Positions 58,089-64,000 of a stretch of DNA of 64,000 nucleotides are shown piece by piece. This DNA comes from Pirellulaceae bacterium. Its GTDB lineage: Bacteria; Planctomycetota; Planctomycetia; Pirellulales; Pirellulaceae. Positions within the stretch are counted from its first letter, which is position 1. Each line of letters begins with the position of its first letter. Below the pieces are notes generated by a model that saw only the letters and a program-made list of their open reading frames with translations, did not search any database and was not told where the DNA came from. Position numbers and translations under genes: made by a program. The stretch spans positions 62,001 to 126,000 of the forward strand of contig BPJU01000016.1 of NCBI GenBank assembly GCA_026004775.1, given 5' to 3'.

Positions 58089-58823
58089 TCAGGCATAGTT
58101 CTGTCCCAGCGGTTTGATGATCACTTCCGGCACGTGGGCCTTGGCGGGCAGCAAGGCGATAGCCAACACGAGTTGCGCCACATCTTCAGGCTGCAAAATT
58201 GCTCGACGATGCTCGTCAGACACCGGTTCGGGCCGGTGATCCAGAATCGGCGTGTCGACTTCTCCCGGATAGACATTGGTGACACGAATGCCGTGCCGGT
58301 TGTCTTCGTTAGCGACGCAAAGCCCCAAGGCGGTCATGGCAAACTTCGATGCGCTGTAGGCCACGCCGCCCAGTTGCGAAGCGCGTTTGCCGGCGATCGA
58401 TGAGATGTTGATCACCAGGCCCTCGCCCCGGGAACGCATCACAGGTAAAGCATAGTACATGCAGTTGTAGGCTCCGGTGACGTTCACTGCCAGCACAGCG
58501 TCCCATTGTTCCGGCGTCATCTGGGCCATCGTGCGGTTGCGGATGTTGATACCGGCTGCGTTGACCAGGATGTTGGGCAAGGCATTCTGCTGGCCGAGCC
58601 ACTCGAATAACTGCTGCACCGCACGGCGGTCGGCCACGTCGACCGAGCGCCATTGTAGGGGTGGATTACACGGGTAGGCTTCGGCCGCCTTACGGAGCTG
58701 TTGCTCACGGCGCCCGCAGATCACCACTCGGCACTGTTCGGAAGCCAGCGCGCGTGCGATCGCCAGTCCGATTCCCGAACCACCGCCGGTTACCAGAGCC
58801 GTCTTGCCTTCCAGTTTGCCCAT
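58089..58823 (-). CDS. Short-chain dehydrogenase/reductase
   Basis: This 244-residue NAD(P)-dependent oxidoreductase has an ATG behind AGGAGA. The cofactor motif TGGGSGIGLAIA is near the N-terminus, NAAGIN follows around residue 85, and the active site has Ser (ISSIAG) and YSASK. The length is normal for classical SDRs. The substrate is unknown. It is transcribed toward the end of the CBS gene, with divergent transcription to the membrane operon. Confidence 0.9.
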   Translation of the reverse strand: MGKLEGKTALVTGGGSGIGLAIARALASEQCRVVICGRREQQLRKAAEAYPCNPPLQWRSVDVADRRAVQQLFEWLGQQNALPNILVNAAGINIRNRTMAQMTPEQWDAVLAVNVTGAYNCMYYALPVMRSRGEGLVINISSIAGKRASQLGGVAYSASKFAMTALGLCVANEDNRHGIRVTNVYPGEVDTPILDHRPEPVSDEHRRAILQPEDVAQLVLAIALLPAKAHVPEVIIKPLGQNYA

Positions 58824-58981
58824 CAATGATTCTCCTGTCCGCAGGGTGCCCAGTCTCCGACAGCCGTCGCACCAGTGATAGCACGTAGCTCGAAACCTGC
58901 CAATAATGGGATGGTCGGGGTAACGAAGAATCGGTTGGGTCGAGCACCGCGAGGCCAACTGCGCGGGTTGGGGAGCCGCGG

Positions 58982-59803
58982 ATGATCAGGCGGGTTACCG
59001 GTGAAGTATTGGATGCCGCCGCCCAGGTGGTGGCTCCGGAGCACGTGGCGTTCCGTTTTCGACTGGCCGGGCCGTTCCAGCGTGCCAGGGCCTATGTGTT
59101 GGATCTGCTGATGCGGGCGATGATTCTCGTGGCGATGCCCTTCCTGTTGATCCCTCTGGGCTGGCAGGGGGGGACCGGGCTATGGGTCGCCAGTCTCCTG
59201 ATCGCCGGTTTCTTGTTGGACTGGTTTTATGGTGCGGTGCTGGAAACCTATATGAACGGGCAGACGCTGGGTAAACGTTTCTGCCGCCTCCGCGTCGTCT
59301 CGGTCGACGGTACCGCGATCACCGGAGCTCAGGCCGTGTTACGGAACCTGGTGCGGGCGGCGGACTTCTTGCCGGTATGGGGGATCGCTGCTAACGACTG
59401 GCAAACCGGTTGGTACCTGCCGCTGGGAACGGTAGGACTGCTGGTGATGCTCTCCAACAGGCGATTCCAGCGGTTAGGCGATTTGGTGAGCGGAACGATG
59501 GTGGTGTACGAAGAAGAGCAACGGTTGCCCGTGCTGGACCAGTCTCAGTTGGGAGAGTGGGCGAAGTATATTGACACGATACCAGACGATTTTGTGCCGA
59601 GCCACACGTTGCTACGGGCTGTGTCGGCCTATTTGCAGAAACGCTCTATAATGAATCCCGGCCGGCGGCGTGAGATGGCGGAACATTTGGCGAAAGCCAT
59701 GGCGCGCAAGTGGCAACTTGCGGTGCCGGAGGATCCCGATGCGTTTCTCTGTGCCGTCTACGTTCGCTGGCTCAGGCAGGAAAAATTAGCAACGGGGCTG
59801 TGA
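58982..59803 (+). CDS. RDD-family membrane protein
   Basis: This 273-residue protein is the first gene of the packed operon. Two or three hydrophobic helices (ILVAMPFLLIPLGW, LWVASLLIAGFLLDWFYG) precede the RDD hallmark NGQTLGKRFCRLRVVSVDG and AVLRNLVRAAD. The rest (from GEWAKYIDT) is soluble and unusual for short RDD proteins. The family role is unclear. In planctomycetes and actinobacteria RDD genes commonly sit next to SpoIIM-like and DUF4129 genes, as here. Confidence 0.85.
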   Translation: MIRRVTGEVLDAAAQVVAPEHVAFRFRLAGPFQRARAYVLDLLMRAMILVAMPFLLIPLGWQGGTGLWVASLLIAGFLLDWFYGAVLETYMNGQTLGKRFCRLRVVSVDGTAITGAQAVLRNLVRAADFLPVWGIAANDWQTGWYLPLGTVGLLVMLSNRRFQRLGDLVSGTMVVYEEEQRLPVLDQSQLGEWAKYIDTIPDDFVPSHTLLRAVSAYLQKRSIMNPGRRREMAEHLAKAMARKWQLAVPEDPDAFLCAVYVRWLRQEKLATGL

Positions 59804-59804
59804 G

Positions 59805-60788
59805 GTGCAACGCTACGGTTATTGGCAAGAGCGTTTACCGGATTGGCGGCGGCTGGAGGAGTTGTGTAACCGGGCCGAGCGGCGGCGATGGCGGCTGTGG
59901 AAAGGACCGGAACTGGTCGAGCTTGCCGCTGGCTACCGCGCCGCCTGCGCCGACCTGGCTCTGGCTGAACAAGGTGACAGCCCGCCGGCCGTCGTTGACT
60001 ATCTTCACGGCCTCGTAGCTCGAGCTCACAACCTCCTTTACCGCACCCGCCCTTTCCGAGTCGGCCGGTGGTGGCATGCCCTGTTTGTCATCGCGCCGCG
60101 ACAGATATTCGCGTCTCGTTTGGTTCAGTTGGCCGCACTTCTGTTTTGGATTCCGTTTCTGGTCTCTTTTTACCTGGCTGGCTCGTCAAGCCCCTGGCCG
60201 GATTACGTGGATCGGGTAGTGGGTCCGGAGGCGCGGGCCGGATTGGAAAAAAGTTTTTCGCCGGGAGCTTTCGGGAAAAGCTGGGACGACTCGTTGGCTA
60301 TGGCCGGTTTTTATATTTGGCACAATATCGATATTGGCTTGCGCTGTTTTGCCGGAGGCTTGCTGCTGATTCCGGGGATTTTCTTGCTGGTGAGCAATGC
60401 GGTTTTCCTGGGAGCGGTTTTTGGTTGGATGAGTCGGCCCGAAGTGGCAGCCGGCTCGGCGTTCTATGAATTCGTCATAGCGCACGCCCCGTGGGAATTG
60501 ACGGCGATCGTGCTGTCGGGGGCTGCCGGCTTGAGGCTGGGCGCGGGCTGGATCATACCACGTGGGTACAGCCGCGCGACAGCATTGCAAATCGCTGGCC
60601 GTGAAGTGCTGCCGGTGGTAGCCGCCGCGATCGTGCTGTTTGCCGGGGCAGCCGTCGTCGAATCGCTCATCTCGCCGTCGCCAATGACGTACCCCGGTAA
60701 AGCCCTGGTGGCCGTCGGTTGTAGTATGTCATTGATGGTGTATTTAATCCTGCTTGGCGGGAAAACAAAGGGTCACCGTGGAACTTGA
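59805..60788 (+). CDS. SpoIIM-like (stage II sporulation protein M family) membrane protein
   Basis: This 327-residue protein starts with GTG two bases after the RDD stop. The N-terminal cytoplasmic part contains LVELAAGYRAACADLALAE, typical of SpoIIM-like proteins. Several transmembrane helices follow (LAALLFWIPFLVSFYLAG, GGLLLIPGIFLLVSNAVFLGAVFG, and a C-terminal group). APWELTAIVLSGAAGLRLG is characteristic of the family. Planctomycetes do not sporulate, so the function is not the Bacillus one; a role in envelope protein handling is possible. Confidence 0.85.
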   Translation: MQRYGYWQERLPDWRRLEELCNRAERRRWRLWKGPELVELAAGYRAACADLALAEQGDSPPAVVDYLHGLVARAHNLLYRTRPFRVGRWWHALFVIAPRQIFASRLVQLAALLFWIPFLVSFYLAGSSSPWPDYVDRVVGPEARAGLEKSFSPGAFGKSWDDSLAMAGFYIWHNIDIGLRCFAGGLLLIPGIFLLVSNAVFLGAVFGWMSRPEVAAGSAFYEFVIAHAPWELTAIVLSGAAGLRLGAGWIIPRGYSRATALQIAGREVLPVVAAAIVLFAGAAVVESLISPSPMTYPGKALVAVGCSMSLMVYLILLGGKTKGHRGT

Positions 60789-61689
60789 TCGTACGTTTGT
60801 AGCTATCCGCGAGCGTTCCGGGAGCGAACTGCTCGACCTGGCACTGCTGGTGTGCCGGCGCCATGGGCTCGGTTTGCTGGCAATCGCAGCGCCAGCCGTC
60901 GCTTGTTTCATGGCGGTCAATACTGTGACCTACCTGTTATGGTTTCCAGAGCAGCTCCAGCCAACGCCCGGTGATTCGGGCGATTGGCGCTTCTTGTGCG
61001 AGCTGACATCGCTTACCATGCTGATCTTGGTGGAAGCCCCTCTGGCCCTAGCGGGCGTCACGGCTTTTCTGGGGAAAGCCGTATTTATGGAACGCCCCCT
61101 GGTTCGTCTGGTCACCAAAGAACTCTGGGAAACCGCCACAAGTTTGCTTTATTTTCAAGGAATTCGGCGGTTCTCCCTGTTGATGCCGGTCTTGGCGGTG
61201 TTCACGGTTCTGCGGGTCGACGAAACCGAGCGGGAAAGCTGGTGGTGGCTCGGGTGGGTGATTCTGGTGGTGGTACTTTTTGTTCGATCCATGCGTCCCT
61301 TTCTCATCGAACTGATCGTTCTGGAGCGAGCTCCTCGCAAGGCACGTCGAAGCGCGGATGTGCCACTGGCCCAGCGATCGCAACAGTTGCATCGGGCACA
61401 AGAGGACTGGCTGGGCCGGGCCGTCAGCAATGGGGTGGTAGCTGTTGTGTTGGCGATGATGGGCGTGGGCACGATGCAATTCCTCATCGGGCCTCTGGTT
61501 CATTTACTCCCCGCCGCAGTCGGGCAACTGGTGGAGTTGATCGGAATACAGACTGCCCTTTGGACTGTGGCGGTTTATATGACGGCACACCGGTTTCTTA
61601 CCTATCTGGATTTGCGGATTCGGCATGAAGGGTGGGAGGTGGAGCTTTTGTTGCGAGCCGAAGCGGCTCGCTGGGAGGCCGCCGAATGA
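60778..61689 (+). CDS. Multi-pass membrane protein of unknown function
   Basis: This 303-residue protein has AAAGGG before its GTG and overlaps the previous gene by 11 bases, so it is part of the operon. Four or more hydrophobic stretches are visible (LGLLAIAAPAVACFMAVN, LTMLILVEAPLALAGV, VILVVVLFVR, LAMMGVGTMQFLIGPLV). No family was recognised, but a hydrophobic gene at this place is expected in the RDD/SpoIIM/DUF4129 type of operon. Confidence 0.75.
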   Translation: MELDRTFVAIRERSGSELLDLALLVCRRHGLGLLAIAAPAVACFMAVNTVTYLLWFPEQLQPTPGDSGDWRFLCELTSLTMLILVEAPLALAGVTAFLGKAVFMERPLVRLVTKELWETATSLLYFQGIRRFSLLMPVLAVFTVLRVDETERESWWWLGWVILVVVLFVRSMRPFLIELIVLERAPRKARRSADVPLAQRSQQLHRAQEDWLGRAVSNGVVAVVLAMMGVGTMQFLIGPLVHLLPAAVGQLVELIGIQTALWTVAVYMTAHRFLTYLDLRIRHEGWEVELLLRAEAARWEAAE

Positions 61690-62528
61690 ACCTGCGTATG
61701 TTCTGGCGTGCCGTCGCCGCATGGCTGTCGGGCGTGCTGCCTGTGGCAGTCGCCGTCGAAACAAGTCGTGCTGAAGCATTGTACCGGGAACTGCCGGTGC
61801 CGTTCGTCGACCAAAACAGCGGACGTCCTGTGCCGCTGGAACTCCCGAGCGGATTTCAGGAAGGCGATCGGTTGTTTCGGCACCGGCAGAGTTCCTGGGA
61901 ACCGAGTCCGCCCCGGAATTGGCCTGCCTGGAATTGGACATGGTTGCGTGCGGTTCGGCAGTTTTTGAGAAGCTGGTGGGATCTGTTGCAGACAATCGGT
62001 ATCGCGTTGCTGCTTGCCCTGTTGGCAGTCGTATTGTGGCGTGCATGGCGGTTGGGGCGGTGGTCGGGGATGCGGGCGAAAGGGGTCAAGCCAGGTGCCC
62101 CAGACGTCTCGGTGTTGCGGGAACTTTTGCCCGAAAGAAGGACAGCTCAGGAAGTGGATCTCTGGGAAACAGCATGGCAGAGGTTTCGCAGTGGTGATCT
62201 GCGAGCGGCGGTGATATTTCTTTACTGTTGTCTGCTGGTGGCGCTGAATGATCGCAAGATTATCCGCGTTCGGCGTGGAAAAACGTGCCGCGATTATTTG
62301 AAAGAGCTTCAAGCTTGGCCGAAGCTGCGCGAGCCGTTTCAACAAGTGGTGCAACTGTACGAAAGCGTTTTTTTCGGGCAGATCACCGTGCCCCAGGCGC
62401 GTGCCGAGGAAGCGTTTGCAGCGGCGGAATCGCTTCGATCGCGTCTGGCTGCCCTTTCGGTGGATGTTCCGGAAACTGTTCCACCAGTGCCGGCTGACAG
62501 GATCCACTTAGGCAACGAAGCACCATGA
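61686..62528 (+). CDS. DUF4129-domain membrane protein
   Basis: This 280-residue protein overlaps its neighbour by ATGA. A signal-like segment, a short exported part, then one helix (IGIALLLALLAVVLWRAW) lead into a cytoplasmic C-terminus. That part has the DUF4129 pattern (AWQRFRSGDLRAAVIFLYCCLLVALNDRKIIRVRRGKTCRDYLKEL, later QLYESVFFG). DUF4129 proteins are often found beside transglutaminase or MoxR/DUF58 genes. Confidence 0.8.
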   Translation: MNLRMFWRAVAAWLSGVLPVAVAVETSRAEALYRELPVPFVDQNSGRPVPLELPSGFQEGDRLFRHRQSSWEPSPPRNWPAWNWTWLRAVRQFLRSWWDLLQTIGIALLLALLAVVLWRAWRLGRWSGMRAKGVKPGAPDVSVLRELLPERRTAQEVDLWETAWQRFRSGDLRAAVIFLYCCLLVALNDRKIIRVRRGKTCRDYLKELQAWPKLREPFQQVVQLYESVFFGQITVPQARAEEAFAAAESLRSRLAALSVDVPETVPPVPADRIHLGNEAP

Positions 62529-63823
62529 AGCGGACTGAGTGGTATGTACGGCGGTCGATACTTCGCTGCGGCGGACTGCCAGCGTCCAGCTTCGTTGTCA
62601 TGGCGGCTCTGGTGGCAGGTTGTGCACCGCGCGAGATCCGCACGGACTATGCCGCAAGTACCGGCCGAGTCGGGGTGGCCAGTCTCCACGGCACCGGGTT
62701 ACTGGCCGAAGCGTTTCGCCGCGCCGGGCATGAAGTGACGTTTACCAACCGGTTGTCGTCCGGATTGGACAAAGCCGATATCGTCGTCTGGTTTCCGGAT
62801 GATTACGGATGCCTTTCGGACCAGGAAGCGCGCTATGTGCGCGACTGGCTGCGAAACCACCCCGCCGGTACCTGGATATATGTCCGCCGCGACTATCAGG
62901 CCGTCACTGAATACGTCGAGCAGATCCTCACACAGACAAACAATCCGCGCCAATATTGGCATTTTCGAGCCTGGCATCTGCTCGAGCACCAGCGGCGCCG
63001 TTCGGCACACATCTCTTGCACCAACCTGGGAAATACCTGGTTTGACGTCGATCGGCTTCCGGTTGCCGAAAAAGTGGTTCGCTTGTCCGGGGATCCTCGC
63101 TGGCTGCGCGGTGTGCAGGTCGACAAGACCGACCTGTGGCTAGGTGAAAAAATCCATGTCAAATACCCGCTGGATTCGGCATCCGCCGGCGAACTCCCAT
63201 CCGAGCAAGGTTTACGAGCGGGTGCCTCCCGGAAGCCAAGCGATCGGGAAAACAACGCCTCCGGTGGTGGCCCGCAGTCGAATCGCGTAGCGCGGGTGCT
63301 TCTGGGGACCGAGTATGGTCCGTTTGTAGTGCGGTTTGATTCCATTTTACCTACAACCGGCAAACTCATATTGGTGGCAAACGGTTCGTTCCTGCTCAAT
63401 TATGGTTTGACCAACCCCGAAAACGAAAAACTGGCGATGGCGCTGATCGACGAGTGCCAAACAGGTCACAAAGTGGTTATTGTTCGCACGGATCCGCCGG
63501 AGGCAAAACTTCGCTCCGGCGAACAGGAGGCGGGCGACGACACACCCTGGTATCTGACGTGGCCGCTTGTCTTGATCTTGGCCCATGCCGGGTGGTGGGG
63601 AAGTGCCCTGCTGTTGGGCCGGTTTCCGATTTTCGGCCAGCCGGCTCGCGACGCGGGCAACGTCCAGCCGAATATCGGCCAGCACGTCGATGCACTCGGT
63701 GAATTGCTGGCACAGGCTCGTGACGATCAGTATTGTCGGACAATACTGGAGGAATATCAACAGCCAAAAGCTAGTGTGTCTGGCCTTGCACGAGTAATGC
63801 GGCGGAACATCAAGCGTATTTAG
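62525..63823 (+). CDS. DUF4350-like lipoprotein
   Basis: This 432-residue protein overlaps the DUF4129 gene by ATGA. The N-terminus is a lipoprotein signal (VVMAALVAGCAPREI). A DUF4350-like region follows (GTGLLAEAFRRAGHEV to VVWFPDD). A Ser/Gly-rich stretch occurs around 220-245. One membrane helix lies near residue 345 (WPLVLILAHAGWWGSALLLG) before a short C-terminal domain. DUF4350 genes usually precede a MoxR ATPase and a DUF58 gene, which would lie beyond the window. The remaining 177 bases hold no complete gene. Confidence 0.8.
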   Translation: MKRTEWYVRRSILRCGGLPASSFVVMAALVAGCAPREIRTDYAASTGRVGVASLHGTGLLAEAFRRAGHEVTFTNRLSSGLDKADIVVWFPDDYGCLSDQEARYVRDWLRNHPAGTWIYVRRDYQAVTEYVEQILTQTNNPRQYWHFRAWHLLEHQRRRSAHISCTNLGNTWFDVDRLPVAEKVVRLSGDPRWLRGVQVDKTDLWLGEKIHVKYPLDSASAGELPSEQGLRAGASRKPSDRENNASGGGPQSNRVARVLLGTEYGPFVVRFDSILPTTGKLILVANGSFLLNYGLTNPENEKLAMALIDECQTGHKVVIVRTDPPEAKLRSGEQEAGDDTPWYLTWPLVLILAHAGWWGSALLLGRFPIFGQPARDAGNVQPNIGQHVDALGELLAQARDDQYCRTILEEYQQPKASVSGLARVMRRNIKRI

Positions 63824-64000
63824 CAGGTGTTAGACAGATGATAGTACATGTGTTAGATGCTATGATAATATTTCAGTGGTAGGCAATGATGTGATGTATG
63901 TATAATGGTAACCGTTCACGGTTAGAAAATGAAGAACACGATATTGGTTTATGGGGTAGCGGAAGTCGCAAGGCGGACGCGGTAGCGGCGGCCGCAAGAC

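Overview
The window looks like the chromosome of a planctomycete, probably Pirellulales and possibly a Thermogutta-like lineage. The grounds are a DUF1559-type prepilin ([19 protein letters not shown]), a DUF1573 protein, an RDD / SpoIIM-like / DUF4129 / DUF4350 membrane operon, a divergent DnaA, and dispersed palindromic REP-like elements. The placement is inferred from gene content only, since no rRNA gene is present.

Left part (1 to about 34.6 kb): an accessory gene array. Its repeating module is a small secreted cysteine-rich protein (about 123-132 aa, signal peptide, 10-13 Cys in the mature part) followed by a 383-404 aa protein with an N-terminal signal sequence, one C-terminal membrane helix and an Arg-rich tail. 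Five paralogous types (A/F, B, C, D, E) recur. Many modules are preceded by the same block: an A/T-rich dyad flanked by G and C runs, a TTGACA-16-TAnnTT promoter candidate, a direct array of the 7-bp unit GCTCACT (2 to 15 units) and a strong ribosome binding site. A stretch of about 12 kb (4698-16653) is followed directly by a near-identical copy (16652-28620). The outermost A-B module (337-4178) recurs at 28064-33496, where it carries a complete IS4-family insertion sequence. Several small partners are broken (frameshift, in-frame stop, truncation) while the large partners mostly stay open. DUF1573 genes (one intact, two degenerate types) and a GT39-like glycosyltransferase on the opposite strand are embedded. 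I recognise no known family in the small/large pair, so this is the best candidate for an undescribed system.

Middle (34.6-44.8 kb): a GT2 glycosyltransferase, a DUF1559 prepilin-like protein, acetolactate synthase (ilvB), then the replication cluster dnaA - dnaN - dciA (DUF721) - gyrB. Both dnaA and gyrB carry an apparent one-base frameshift in a G run. For essential genes this points to sequence errors rather than real mutations.

Right part (44.8-64 kb): mostly ordinary single-copy genes. They are a lipoprotein with two thioredoxin-like domains (only the second has CGPC), a PilZ-like protein, a transglutaminase-like/TPR protein, ribBA, an esterase, a conserved hypothetical protein, the 2-oxoacid:ferredoxin oxidoreductase korAB flanked by two CBS-domain genes, an SDR oxidoreductase, and a tightly packed operon of five envelope proteins that probably continues past the window edge.
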